The notes: generated by a model from the letters alone, not told the origin. Counted from the first letter of the stretch, positions 22,157 through 34,130 are shown. The stretch is 64,000 nucleotides of DNA from Gracilaria gracilis (GCA_030374805.1 JARGSG010000114.1:92079-156078), one strand, 5' to 3'. Translations and numbers: made by a program.

Positions 22157-25100
22157 TTATAACTGTGCTTCTTCAAGTACCTCTAGTATTTCGGTCGCCT
22201 CCTGCCTCTCTCCAGGTGACCAATCTTCCATTTCAAGTAGTACCTTCAGTCTTCCGTACTTCCAGGAATCGTGTCCAAGTACATCACGTGCCCCCACAGG
22301 GTTCGCTGGGAACTCATTGAAGTACCATCAGATACCCATCATTCTGGGCGACAGTTTTCGCAACCGAAGAATGGGTGGGTATTTTCCATTCGCCGCACAC
22401 GGGATTTTGCGAACGCGTCTGGCCGAGGCAAGTTTCTACTCTACATTCCGTATCCTTCCCATTCCCGTTGTACACACACTATCAACTTCAGTTCGCAGTG
22501 CCGAAATTGAAGGATGCGCATTATACAGCGACAGCTGCCGACATGCTCGGTTTACCTTCAACTGTCGTAATCTGTGTTCCAAGTCAAGGTTCAATGCCTT
22601 TTCACGACAGAATTGATAGTGCCGTAGACGTTCGGAAGCGAGCACAATTCGCCGCAGGGCCGCAGACTCTAAACGACAAAGTGCACGCATCATCGGCACC
22701 CGATATGTTCCAAACCGAGATACCATTTTTCCAAGAATCAATTTGAAGAATGTTGCTTCAAGCTTCACTATCGCCATTTCCAAATGTGGTGTGAGCGGTA
22801 CAAGATGCAACGCTTATTCGTAAATCGACCTCACAAATGCGCGGTACAAACTCACACAGCTCCCTATGAACCTCGAAATTGTCCCAAGCATGGCCCAAAG
22901 TTGGACCATAGTGGTACATTTAGGTTCAAAATTTGCTAGAAGAGCTTTTCAGGTAAACAGACGTCGGTCATTGGCCAAAATTATATGGCCGAAATTTGTC
23001 CGAAATAAGGGCAAAAATGTGGGCATTAAGGTTCTGAGTGACAGTCATATACTAACGCCAGCAACATTTTCCACCCAGTTTTGAATGATTTTGCAGAATT
23101 GCGTACTAATTTCGTCCACATTTACGAAATGTTTGGGACAATTTCGATGTTCATAGGGAGCTGCGCGTATGAAATCCATTCCGGTGCAGCCCAGCACCAG
23201 CTAGGCTTCCCAATCGACGTTGAGCATTTTGTACGCGTTCCATGTGTTTGTCGGCTGTTACTCTACCCGTGGTTAGAGACACCCCCACATATACTGCACT
23301 ATGTACCACGCTCAGCTCATCACCAGCAAGTGTGAATATTGTAGAGTGGTTTTGGTTTGCAGGCTGTTGCCGTACCATCGACTTGCCATTTGCAGTGTTC
23401 CACGGCATTTGCATTTCTTTCCCCCAACTACTGCATATGTCTAGCAGTTGTTGTAGCCCGCTATCGGTCTTCCCAATCAGAATCACATCGTCGGCAAACG
23501 CACTTGCACCTCGATCCGACACATGATATGGCCCCTCCTGCACTCGATACAGCATGGAATCAATATACATGTTGAACAATGTACAGCTGAATGGGTCACC
23601 TTGGAGAACTCCAAGAGTCATTTGCACTTGCTCATCTTTCCAATTTCCATTTATGAAAGCGTTGACTGGTTGCAGCAGCAAAGTAGTCATTGCCGCATGC
23701 TTCGGTTGTAACCTCGATGCGCACACTTGCGACAACAGTTTTCGGTTGACTTTGTCGTACGCCTTCGTTAGATCCAGTACTGCCACACGCGATTGGCCGT
23801 TGGTGATGATGTTACTCACCTCCACAGTCGATTGTTCCGTTCCATTGTACTTTGAGAACCCATACTGATACTCATGAATATCGATATAGTTCACAACAAT
23901 CGAGTGTAATGCAGCCGAAATTGCTTTACGCAAGTGCGACAGAATAGAGATCGGACGGTAGTTGGATGGTACCAAGATGTCGACTTTCTTGTATATCGGC
24001 GATATACGTGTCTGCCGCAACGCTAAAGGTAGATATGCCACCTTGCCGCACGCCCGCCACAGCTTCAGAAGTGTGGACGCGCACAAAGTTGGACTGACCT
24101 GTAGCATTCCCGACGCCACGTTATCACGTCCAATCGATCTTCCCTTCTTTGCATCCTTGATCGACTTTTCCAATGCAATCCGGAACGAGTACGGAACATG
24201 AAATGGGACTGCTTTCACCCCAAATTCTGGGGGCTGATACTCGGCCACAAACTCAGCATAGTCCTGTGGGTGTAGTGGATTTCCACGTTCCAGTGCCCGT
24301 GATCTAAAATGAGATTGTACTTTCCTCACCGAGTTGATTCGATTCACTGTTTGAGATGCTGTTTTGTCCTAGGCGGTGTGAAGAAATTCGTCCAACAGTT
24401 GTCTCTTTTTTGCCCGACAACGACGTTTAATGAATCGGTCAATCTCCTTGTACACATTCCACATTTGAATGTTGCCACTTCGCTTCCACCGTTTGGAATA
24501 TGTAGATCGCACACGACTTAACTGGTCAACACTGGAATCCCAGAAGAAGCGATATCGGCCAGAACGCATTGATACGAACGTGATCCAAGGGCTACTGATT
24601 GTGTCCAAAAGTTGGCTCCAAGCATCCTCCAGATCTTTTTTTGAGGTTGCGTGGTCAAAACGTGAAGCCACACTAGGCAAATTGGCTTTGTAATACGTCT
24701 GAGCGTCTTCGATTTTGTCCACGCATTTGAGTTGCGCCCTCGAAATCTTCGGTTTTCGTGGTGAAAATTGAGTTGTCATCCAGTCAATGTCTGCAACAAC
24801 CATGTTGTGATCCGAGACCGCATCCCTCGAGCCACTTGCTGTTGCTACATTTCGAACTGACACTCGCTTCGAGATGAAGAAATCCACTACACTCGAACCA
24901 TTTGGGGTGCGAAACGTTGTCGTCAACTCAGATGGAGCCCTCAGCAAAAGGTCCCATTTGCGGATCTACGGTCGGAGGCGACGCCCATGCCTGTTTGTTC
25001 GTTGATACCAGTCGTCATGGCGGGCATTCCAGTCGCCAGCCAGTCACGTCGGACTACGGATCAAAGACTTCAATCGCTCCAGGAATCCCTTTATGTCCTC

Positions 25101-25439
25101 ATCTGGAGCGCTCGGACTAAGATATACTCCTATCACATTGAGATCTGGGCGAACTCTCAGTGCCAGAATTTGTTATGCCGCGTTACCGTACTTGCCCACG
25201 ACCTTCGTACAGAAGCGATGATGATGGAAAATCGTGATCCCACCTCTCGGCGCTCGACTCCTATACTCCGCTTCCAGCGCCACACTCACATGTGGCAATG
25301 ACAACTACAACTCATCAAAGGGACGTTGCCATGTTTCCACAACGCACGGAAAGTCTAAGCCTAAAACTTTCCATGCACGGTGGACTTCGGCCTCGCTATG
25401 TGCGAGACCTCTCACGTTGAAAGTACCAACTCGGATCAC
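22157..25439 (-). pseudogene. LINE ORF2 endonuclease-RT (L-2)
   Basis: Minus-strand ORF2, about 990 codons once the inserted MITE is discounted. The endonuclease keeps SDHNMVVADIDW. RT keeps DLTKAYDKVNRKLL, LGVLQGDPFSCTLFNMYID and SAFADDVILIGKTDSG, with all RT aspartates present. The long open stretch 23151-24347 covers most of RT. Defects: a stop at about 24369, small shifts in the endonuclease half, and the MITE at 22862-23158. The start is the GTG at 25439-25437, overlapping the ORF1 stop; no ATG is available there. Confidence 0.88.
22862..23158. mobile_element. Hairpin MITE inserted in LINE L-2
   Basis: Terminal inverted repeats of about 26 bases, CCCTATGAACCTCGAAATTG at 22862 and its complement ending at 23158, with one mismatch. 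Flanks are CACAC-AGCT on the left and AGCT-GCGCG on the right. Uninterrupted LINE copies read CACACAGCTGCGCG, so the insertion duplicated 4 bases (AGCT). No coding capacity. A related element is at 36336-36522. Confidence 0.88.
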
Positions 25440-27624
25440 ACCACCTCACCATTTTGGTGGCCATCATGTAGAAATTGACTGCTCTGCGTCGTAGTCGACT
25501 GTACATTAATGCTCACGAAGAAAAAATTTGGTACCAATCTGTTCGGATGACGCATTTCGTGGTCATAAGTGGGAGCACCATCGTGGTCCCAATCCGATGA
25601 CAGACTCTCATTACAAGTCTGAAGCGGTTCCAATGGGCTCATTTGGGCCCCTTCCATAGTGATATCTTTCGGATTGGCGGTCACTGCTCCTGTACTCGCA
25701 GTGATTGCAGTGGTATGCTGTGCAAATTCTGGGAGTTCGTTACTTTCCGTGTTATGAGCTTCATTGTTTGCCCCAGATATCGAAACGACACTTTGTCGAG
25801 TGTCAGTGGACAACTCCGACGACTGCGATTGTTGTTCAACTTCGACGATTTGGGATATCTGTTGAGTGTCGTTCGGCTCGTCTCCTTGTGTTAAGGGCTG
25901 TTCAGAGTCAGTCGAAATGCTCATAGGCTGTGGAGATTCTGTTGCTCTTGCTTCCTCTGAAACAAAGTGGACATTCGTTCCAGGCCCAGTATTGCCATCT
26001 ATCGTCCGGTCAGTGCGCTGAACCATCATTGGAAACCTTCTTTCAACGATAGAAGCGGTTGACTCTTCAGGGAAACGTACATGAGTTCTCATTTTCGTAT
26101 GGGCATCGATGGCCGCTACTGTTGTTTGGAAGTCCTCTGCGAACCTAATATGTGTACGCAATGGTGCAAGGCGGTCGATTGGAGGGGCAGCTCTGGTATG
26201 AGCTCCCTTAGGTACCATCGCACTTCCATTGGAAGAATCTCGGCTGACTTTCCCCTACTGCTTTGTAGTCAGGTTCACATTCTGATTCGGTGTAGTTGGG
26301 TGCTCATTGTGCATCAACTCCTGGGTTACCTTCACTTGGGACGTATACCAATGCTTGGCCCACGCTGAGGTTCTGCGAGTTGCTGCAGTCTGCTAGCGAT
26401 AAAGCGCCTGCTTCATGTTCTGCTGTCGTCTTTCAGCCTTACTCATCATCTTTCGTGATGAAATGGCATTCGAGGTGGCGGCGAAGTTAGGCATGTGCGT
26501 GTACCCGGCTGCACGCATCCCTGCAACCAGTTTGTGAGCAACGTCAGACGCAGTCACGATTTCCCATATCGAACGCCCTATGAAGGACAGAGCGGTGACG
26601 CAACGGCTCGGGAGACCACTGCGAAGGTGTTTCATGAGAGGGCGGTAAGGGCCGCGCGGTATGCCATGGAAGTACTGCGCTTTTATTTTCGGGGCCGAGA
26701 TTGAGATGTCGGCAGTAGAGCATATCTTCCAGACGTGAGGTTTTGAGCCATCTTAGCCATTCGAGTAAGAAACTCAGGTGATAACTTGTCCAGTGACCGA
26801 GGCTGGCCCTCTCTTGCAATCTGCGCCCAAGTCTTTATATCAGTATTTGTTCCAGTCCTTGCTTCAGGGACAGGGTTTATTCGCGGTTGGGCTCGTCCAG
26901 TGTTGGGCGGAGCCGGGTTAAGTGGCTGTCTGTTAACGGCCGTCTCCACAGGCCGTGCTTCAATTTCTGGAGCTCGTTGCTTTTGCCTCTGTTGTAGTAC
27001 CGTGGCATCGTTGCGAGAGGATTGGAGATGCTGGGTGAGCCGGGCAACTTGATCCTCTAGTGTCTGGCATCTCCCCAAGATCGATTCTCTTTGCTGTTTT
27101 GGTGTCTGTATGACGGCAACAGGTGCGCTAGAGGGTGTGCTGGTGTGGCTGATGGAGTACTCGGCAACCGGTGATGGCGTAGGAGCGGATGCGACTGACG
27201 GCTGAGAGCCGTTCCTGGGGCTGCTCGGCGCCAGAAATGGTCGAATTATTTCATGAAATGGCAAACCGCCAAAAAAGCGATGGCAGCCTTTGACGGAGCA
27301 GCGCACAGTGGGTCCAAATTTAGAGTTACCATTTAGAGTGAATGGATTCTTAGAATGGCAGTTTGGGCATTTGATGAGCGTTCGACACGCTCCAAAGGTG
27401 GCCCTCGCCTCGTCCGGGGTGCACACAGGCTGAGCGCCGTTGCGGTCTGGGATCGGCGATACTTTCTTCCGAATGGTCTTTGATAGATCTGGCCTTCAAG
27501 ATTCGGATTCAGGGTCGCTATTTCCATCAAGTGGGAAGCGAATGCCTTGCATGGTCTCCCCAGGGTCAGGCAAAGGGCTGAAACGGTTCTCAATGTTAGA
27601 GGACGTGGTTTGGCGGGAAGTCAT
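25436..27624 (-). pseudogene. LINE ORF1 (L-2)
   Basis: ORF1 starts at ATG 27624-27622 with MTSRQTTSSN as in L-4. It has the zinc-ribbon-like module (IKCPNCHSKN...VRCSVKGC), a Pro/Ser-rich linker, a short coiled coil, the TWAQIAREGQPRSL segment and a region (LRSGLPSRCVTALSFIGRSI) also seen in the other copies. A TGG-to-TGA change near 27497 and a stop near 26683 interrupt it. The protein is expected to bind the element's RNA; that is inferred from its place before ORF2, not from a proven motif. Confidence 0.8.
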
Positions 27625-28717
27625 TTTTCAACTTTTTTGAAAAGTTTTCTAAAATTTTTGTCTTTTTCTTTTTTGATGGCTCTTATGGCTTCCTGATGCA
27701 CTTTACACGTGTTCTGCGATTTCTTTCTGTGTTTTCAGTTTTTCAATACTTTTGCGCTCTTTCTTGGACTTTCTCTCACGAAACCTTTTTAACTCTACTT
27801 AAACTATTTTGAACTCGGTTTGCACTTGTCCAGGTGCAATTCGACGCATTCCAGATAGCTCAGCGTCGATATAATTACTTTCCAATTTTGATCCAATTTG
27901 GTCTCAAATGATTGGATTTATGTGCCGACCGCCGTCGGCTTTGACACGTTGCAAGATACTTGTACCTTTTGGACGTTTTGCGAAATCGCCGTTTTTGGGG
28001 TCGTTTGAGGGGGGTGCCCGAGAATGGTCAAAAACGGCGATGTTTCGAACAACTCTGGAGGCTTGTAACTTCTGATCCCTTAACCTTCCGGAAGCGATCT
28101 GTAGCTCGTTTGAAAGATAAAACGCTTTTCTACAGCGTCGGCGCGCCTCCGACAAAAATTTGAGACAGTCCACCCGGATCGGCGTTGAAATTTTTCAGAT
28201 GCCTGAAATGAGGTTTTCTGGGGGGAGAAACCACAGCAGTCAACTCTGGACCACTGCCTTCGTGTCAGTGGAGCGGGTACTACACCCAGAGAGTTTCACA
28301 AACCTAAGGCTGGGCGGTGGCAGCCGGTCCGCCTGTGAAAGTCGTAACACAGGGCTTTGGAAGCTCCGACACAAGTGCTCCCACTTGACCGTCATTGCGT
28401 AGCGATCGGGGCCACTCCGGTGCAGTCTTGAGTGCTTCTATGGACACAAAGGTTTCCGCACCGAAGCTCCGCTTCAACTTGTACGGTTCTGGCTTCCCCC
28501 AATGGGTGCTGGCGTTCGCCATGTTTCCCCGAGTACTTCTTCGGCTCTCCAGTTGCAATAACCTGGAGATTCCTGATTGAACAGGGCCTCAGTCCACCGT
28601 GATTTGCAGGAGGGCGCGGCTGGGTACTAGTCTCGTATGACTGCGGCCCTGGACCTGCTTGCACTCACGAACTCCAAGAAGAAAAAAGGTCGATCTAGCC
28701 GCCTAGTTTAATAGTAG
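27625..28717 (-). other. LINE 5' leader (L-2)
   Basis: About 1.09 kb upstream of ORF1, alignable with 44514-45575 of L-4. It contains poly-lysine-like A-rich stretches just before the start codon on the minus strand and, further up (28304-28664), two overlapping frames of 84 and 90 codons that are open in both copies. No ATG is conserved for the longer frame. It may hold an internal promoter, as in other LINEs, but no motif was identified. Confidence 0.6.
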
Positions 28718-28730
28718 TTGGGTGCTCATT
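28718..28730 (+). repeat. Target-site duplication, right (LINE L-2)
   Basis: TTGGGTGCTCATT, partner of 22003-22015 with one mismatch. Confidence 0.8.
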
Positions 28731-29706
28731 GTTGCCCTCATTGTCGATTGCTATCTGCTTGGCTTATTCTCCCTCTATTGTTCTTTGTTGTTGAGATCCA
28801 TGCTTCGTGTTTGCGGGTTCGGATCCGAGAGGTTGAGACCATTTTTTTATCGAAGTCTGGGCACTAGCTTTGTGATCAGCAGTTGTTGTTGAAGTCCGTG
28901 CTCTACGTGTGTGCTCGGTATTTTTTGTCATCACTGCAATACCTGCGCGACGAACGGTTGATCCGAGTAATCGGGGACGGGATCCAGGCGGTTTGAACCA
29001 AGGCGGACGTGCTGCCTAGCGTGCTCCACCGGTCCTTTTCGGCGGATAACGGTGTTGTACCGCGAGCGCTGAAGCTAACGGGGTGCCGTGGCGTACTGCA
29101 CTTTGGTTGCGGTGTTTGGTTTTTGTTTGTTGAATCTGACTGTGTGTTAGGTGCTTGGACGGCGGAGAAGGCATCCATAAGGAGCTTTTGATTCGTGCAA
29201 TTGATTCATTGAGTTGTCCAGTGGGCTTTTTAGTACGGGTAGGCAACGTATCGAAGGCTGACCTCCGATTCGGGTCAGGCCACTTGTGATCTTCATTGAT
29301 TGTTTGCTAGAAGCGTACCTTGGGTGTCAAAGTAGCTGCTGTTTCAAGGTCGCGCAAGTTCTTGCAAGAGATCAGAGAGGGTTTTACTTGGTGAAGGCAT
29401 ATCTTTGGCCATTAACCATCCTCTGGACGTCTCGTAGAGAGCATCGCGCCTTCTCCTTGAACGCGGGAGAGGGTTGACTGCAGAAGTCGTTTCCTACCCT
29501 AAAGGTCTCAGGGAGTCAGGAGTCCGATTCCCTAGGGTACCGGGAATAGTATTTCCTGCCAATGGGCCCGACTATTGAAGTTTTATTTGTTTTTATTGTT
29601 GTTCTTGTTATTGTTGTTGTTGTTTGTTTGCTGTTGCGGTTTGCTGTTTTCCGTTTGTGTCTGCCATTTCTTTTATCTGGGATCGCTTTTAATCTCAGAT
29701 TGCGGC
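28731..29706 (+). other. Copia C-3 leader, second part
   Basis: This is the continuation of the copia LTR/leader after the LINE insertion. Bases 29330-29575 align with 58990-59235 of C-5 (AAGAGA-CAG...GGTTT...GACGTCTCGTAG, ending near CC-TGCGCCCG / GGGCCCG-CT). This supports the view that both are the 5' region of the same copia family. A GTTGTTGTT-rich tract (29580-29640) precedes the gag ATG at 29707. Confidence 0.6.
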
Positions 29707-30105
29707 ATGGACTCCTTCAATGGGATCAAGATTGAGACGTTGGGGGAGGATAACTTCCATATCTGGAAGGAGAATGTTCAGCTTGTGCTTGCGCTCAAGG
29801 ATCTCAAGAATCACCTCACCAGCTCTCCACCCACCGATCCAGAAGAATTGTCCAAGTGGGAAACTCGCGATTCGAAGGCCAGAGCTATCATTGAACTTTC
29901 GCTCAGTGACGAACATTTGGATCATGTGCGCGATGTGGAGGCTGCTGCCGATGTGTGGAAGGCCATATGCAATGTTTTCCAGAGAAAGACTCTTCTCAAC
30001 CAAATAAATGCCAGACGTGCTGTTTACACCGCCAAGATGCGTGACGACCAGAAGATGTTGCAATTCATCAATCATGTTCGTCACTTGGTTTCTGATCTCC
30101 CGACT
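29707..30105 (+). pseudogene. Ty1/copia gag N-terminal half (C-3)
   Basis: It opens MDSFNGIKIETLGEDNFHIW, the copia Gag start with its conserved Trp. It continues through LKDLKNHL, KARAIIELSLSDEHLDHV, AADVWKAICNVFQRKTLLNQ (UBN2-like core) and MLQFINHVRHLVSDL. The frame is clean for about 130 codons, better preserved than C-1. At about 30105 it is cut and joined to gypsy gag on the opposite strand; no zinc knuckle or pol remains. Confidence 0.82.
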
Positions 30106-31643
30106 GGAGTGTGCATCAGCCATCATCGATGACGAAGGGGTGCCCGGTTCCAACATCAGCGCTTTAGCGGACTTTGGCCGGCTTGCCGGGGCTCCTGCGC
30201 GCAACGCGTCGCCTTTGGCGCGTGCGTATTGCACAAGTTCCAAATACGTAATCTTACGGACCTCTTCCTGACGGCGGGCAATCAAGGTCCTTATAGCCGG
30301 GTCGAGCCCGTCTACAAACATGGTACAACGCTCTTGAGCGGAATAAACATTACTACTACGGTGGAACGCCTTATTCAAGCGCACCGAGTAATCGGTTTCC
30401 GTTTCTCCAGGGCGTTGTTTCGTATCTCGCAGAGCGAAGATAGCCGACTGAATCACAGAGCCAGTAGCATAGGACCTCAGAAGGTACTGAACTGCTTGGG
30501 GCAGCAGGTAACCCCTCCTTAGGAGGCACGTGACGAGCCTCTGACCGAGTTGTATTGATCCTCTGCCAGTCCACGCAGGAAATAGGGCAGCGTGATAAAC
30601 GCCTGTCCTTCATTCATCCCCAGGAAGTCGGCTTCCGCTACAAAGCGTGCAAGGAAATCCAACACCAAAATGGGGTCCTCACCTGAGAACAGGTGGTTTC
30701 GAAGGGAGAGCCGCATTCGCTTTATGCAGTCCTTAGAATTTCCGGTCCTCCGGAGGGTTCGATCCAAAGAAGAGTTCTCCAAACGGCAATACCGGTTCTA
30801 CAACCGCTTCTTATAAAGAGGGTTAGTAGGCTTCAACTCTTTCAATCCAGAGTGCTTCCTTCCCTTCGTGCAAACGCGGATCACACCTTGGGTGGCCGAT
30901 GACCGCTTTGAACGAAATAAACGCTCACGAGAGGCGTCTTCTACCGGCGAGTCGGACGTGTCCGTCCCGGACGACCGGCGAGAAGACCGTGAAGAAACTG
31001 AAAAGTCAGAATCGTAGTCCTTCCGCTCCTTGCGTGCCTTGGAATTTCTGACCTTCTTACCACGATACGAGACAGCGGCTGTCTCTGCCGGAGGGTTAGC
31101 TCCTACAAGGACAGTCTGTTCGATCGTCTCCAGACGAATGCGGAGGCGAGTGAACTTCTCAGCCACGTCCTCCACGAAGAGAGTTGGTCCTTTAAAAGCC
31201 TCAAGAAGACAGTTGACATCACCACGCAATACGCGGAGATCCTTAGAAACAGTCTGCAAAGCAGAATCCTCCATCTTATTTCGAAGAGAAGAAAGCTCTT
31301 TAGCAAGGGTAGCGTGGGCAGCCCGCAACGAGCGGAACTGCTTTTCCTGAGTGAAGTGGGTGATGTCATTGACAGTAGCCCTCAGAGGTGCCTCCGAAGG
31401 GGGACCTACGGAAGGGACCGTACCTCCTACGATAGGGGCTAGACCAGCAACTGCAGGAGCCGGACCATCACCTCGACGAGGGTTAAGCAACTACGTGGGC
31501 GGGGGTTTAGGGATTGTCGGAGCGACGTCGGCAACCGGTACCTCTTCAGTACGGTACCGTGAACGGGTCGGGATCCGCGACGGAAGCGGCGGATCCGTGC
31601 GTCCAGTCTGACTGCGTGTCCTCGGGCGATCTGATGACGACAT
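30106..31643 (-). pseudogene. Ty3/gypsy gag (truncated)
   Basis: Minus-strand start at ATG 31643 (MSSSDRPRTRSQTGRTDP). A charged N-terminal region and a long helical segment (ATLAKELSSLRNKMEDSAL, FTRLRIRLETIEQTV) follow, then a Ser/Arg-rich patch. The retrotransposon Gag core is FSGEDPILVLDFLARFV...FLRGLAEDQYNSV, later RPGETETDYSVRLNKAF...MFVDGLDPAIRTLI. One in-frame stop lies at about 31494 and frameshifts near 30800 and 30540. It ends at about 30106 without zinc knuckle or pol. The gypsy integrase tail at 15.7-16.4 kb may be from a related element. Confidence 0.8.
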
Positions 31644-32400
31644 AATCAAAACAACCGTGTAACAGAATAACCGACAGCCAATTAGCTGGGGATTCCAATA
31701 AACTTCCTAAAAGAGACAAAAGATACGAGAGCAGTCTCGAGAATGAACTGGACTCCGGGATCAATCCAAAAGCACGATTTCTAGGTCGGGAGACTACTTT
31801 GTAGTGCAACATTATTGGCAGGAAAAGCGAAACAGCCACGACGATGTTCGGGATCTTTCTCTCGGGGAGGTAGCACAGCGAACGGAGTCCCGGAATGACA
31901 CAACAAACCGAGTGTAAACCGAGGTCAAACGGTCACGACGAGCGTCGGAGTGTACAGTGCGGACCGGGTACCTTGTTGGGACACGTGCGAAGAGCGGTCT
32001 CAAGACGGAGCCTCGTAAGAGTGGAACGGCGACGACATGATGTCGGACGGCGAGCCACGTGAGAGTGGGCAGTATAAGAAACCCAGAAAGGGGCAAAAAG
32101 TGGTCCACGAGAGTAAGGATAGGTGCGCAACACACCAACGAAACCCAATACTGGGGCGAGTACACGACAGTAGTCGGAACGACACACACACGCAGCGGTA
32201 ATACTCTAAGCGCCACAAGGGCGGGTAACTATATGTGAACAACGCGGTCGTCACTCTACTTGGAGGTGAACAGTCCGCGAAGGCGTGATAGTTAGAGACA
32301 GGAAGCCCTTGCTTGACAACGGTGATTTATTGAGGAAGCATCGCTCAACCTAATAAGTAGTGGGTTCGGCGCGGCCCCTGACAGTGGGCGCGCCGGCCAA
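31644..32400 (-). other. Probable gypsy 5' leader/LTR
   Basis: Sequence just upstream of gypsy gag on the minus strand. Long frames here (31812-32254) are open in several phases at once and carry no motif, so they are treated as non-coding. Around 32380-32400 a short inverted GC-rich block (GGCGCGCC) is present. Neither LTR ends nor a primer binding site could be fixed. Confidence 0.35.
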
Positions 32401-32647
32401 ATAAAGTATCAAATATATCTAGTAATTACAGCAATGCTGGTGGCATCGCCTCCTGGGTATCCGTGCAACACGTGTTCCCGTCACGCCCACTGGGCGGTAG
32501 CTCAGGCTTTGCATTCCACGTGTACAACGTCAAAAACCGTTTGAGCGGAACACCCCGCCAGTGGTGATACAGCTCAGAAAACGATTCTACGCATCAATGC
32601 GGAAAATTCACTAAGTCTTCAAAACCTCCTCCTACGAGTGTTGTCCT
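32401..32647. other. Unassigned spacer
   Basis: No gene or repeat recognised. A minus-strand frame is open across most of it, downstream of the HTH fragment, but does not match a transposase catalytic domain. Confidence 0.3.
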
Positions 32648-32951
32648 TCAGTCGCGATTGAGTGGGTTTCCCCAGAACGCATAGCGTTTCAAGACGGTAC
32701 AGATCTGGTTCTCTTTTGCCAAAGTGAGTGACCTACCAAATGTGACTTCTGGTTTGGTTTTGCCTTGGTGATTGAAACGGTACCATAAAGTACTGGCTGG
32801 TACCCCCAACTCGATTGGCGGCTTTTCGAAAATACAATCCATGTCGGATAAGTTTCTTGCCTCGGCGGTATCGTGTGTCAGGGTTGAGGAAGCGTTTCCG
32901 AGCTTGTAGGTCCAAAACGAGATTGCCCGCCGAGGAAGGAAAACGAGGCAT
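32648..32951 (-). pseudogene. Psq-type helix-turn-helix of a pogo/jerky-like transposase
   Basis: Two minus-strand frames joined by a shift give the N-terminal DNA-binding part of a pogo/jerky (DDE_1) transposase: MPRFPSSAGNL, a helix, the HTH core (I)ELGVPASTLWYRF, a basic stretch, GRSLTLAKENQI and the G-NPL end typical of the CENP-B/Tigger second helix bundle. These domains bind terminal inverted repeats. The catalytic part does not follow on this strand; a DDE fragment lies to the right on the opposite strand, so at least two copies or an inversion are involved. Confidence 0.65.
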
Positions 32952-33299
32952 GTTGTTTCTTGTTCAAAGTGAATAGAAGTTGTGTTGGGTGTTGGTGTTT
33001 TTCTAGTCGCAGTTTGAGGAGCAGCAAGAACTCTTGCGCTTTTATGCACGGGGTATCCGTATTGAAAGAGTTGGCCTTGGTCTGGTGGGTGCTGCTGGGT
33101 TGCGGACCTTACTACGGGGTCTGAATTTGTGTGGTGAGTTTGGCCGCGCTTTCATTTGAAGCGAATGGATATGGTTCTGGTGTCGGGAGATTTTAGTAGT
33201 CTAAAAGAAACTGTGAAATGGAGGCCCTAAAATGGGTTTGAGCGAGCCTGGCTGCGGCCTTAAATGCATAGGACATGTTCGGCCCATCTACAATCAGAA

Positions 33300-34130
33300 G
33301 GAGATGTTTTTGAGGGAAGGAAGGAGTGAGATTGCAATCTGCGATGGGGTTTTGGACGAAGAAGGACACTAGAACTGAAGTGTGGCCACCAAATACTGCG
33401 CTTGCAAAGGTGTTTTTGGTTCGCGTGGTGGCGGTTGCTATCGATGGGGACTCAACTCAGACGATGGGGAACTCAATTGGATGTATAGAGAAGTCTGGAA
33501 TTTGCTTGTTCAACGTGAAACAGTTCCATCTTTCCCAAAAGGTTTCCAATAAACGATCGGAGAACTCACAAGTTTTTCAAAGATGAGCTCAAATCTATTA
33601 TTCTCGTTTGTTTCAATTCGAGGGCACCTGTTCAATGTACAGGGCACCTCTCTATACTTTGGGTATCGCAGTCACCTCAGTATTCCGGTTCTCGAACTCT
33701 TGGCCAGTGCAAACATTGTGGAATATGTCTTACCTGCGCACGTGCGTGTGCGCACACAACTGGTACTATACAGCGGCTTGCTAGCTAGTCTGTACTTAAA
33801 CGGCTTAAGCAAAACCTCAAGTCAATTCTCGAGAAGGTTTACCGGTCAGAAAGAAGGCAGAGAAAGATATTGGACGAATTTGCGGTCACGAAGATTATCA
33901 CTGAGGCGTATCAAAAGTCCATGTTATTCGAGAATATACGTTCTAATTTCGTTCGCACTGGTATCTACCTATTTGAAGACTGTCGCCTCTACGTTCAGGC
34001 GCGACCACATAGTTTCACTGAGCTCTGCCTAATTGCATCCCTGGATGAAATGATGCGCATGAGAGACGCACTCTCTAACCAGTCTGTATCGCAAAGTTTC
34101 AGATGGTGTTCGTGTTCACTCTAGCGGATT
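33300..34130 (+). pseudogene. DDE_1 (pogo/jerky) transposase C-terminal part
   Basis: The frame with YRSHLSIPVLELLASANI and EYVLPAHV corresponds to the second catalytic Asp region and LPAHT block of DDE_1 endonucleases. The normal Asp-Gly before SH reads Y-R here. A second frame (33870-34124) supplies VTKIITEAYQKS...NIRSNFVRTGIYLFE, the family's 'nI-x-x-gF-x-x-tGI-x-PF' tail. Frameshifts separate the pieces. The upstream part (33300-33580) is poorly preserved. Confidence 0.65.

Larger units (their letters stand above)
22016..28717 (-). mobile_element. LINE copy L-2, full length
   Basis: This is the only copy whose two ends can be fixed, because a 13-base target duplication brackets it. On the minus strand it reads: 5' leader (28717-27625), ORF1 (27624-25436), ORF2 (25439-22157), a 3' end with CATTGGGAACACTTTAAATA, and an oligo(A) tail, seen on + as the T-run at 22016-22025. 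Total length is 6.7 kb, including a 297-bp MITE inserted in ORF2. It splits the copia leader of C-3. Several nonsense changes show that it is no longer active. Confidence 0.9.

Noticed and set aside
31812..32254. Three overlapping minus-strand frames of 84-134 codons upstream of gypsy gag
   Set aside because: All phases are open at once, which reflects composition. They lie where the gypsy leader or LTR should be and have no motif.
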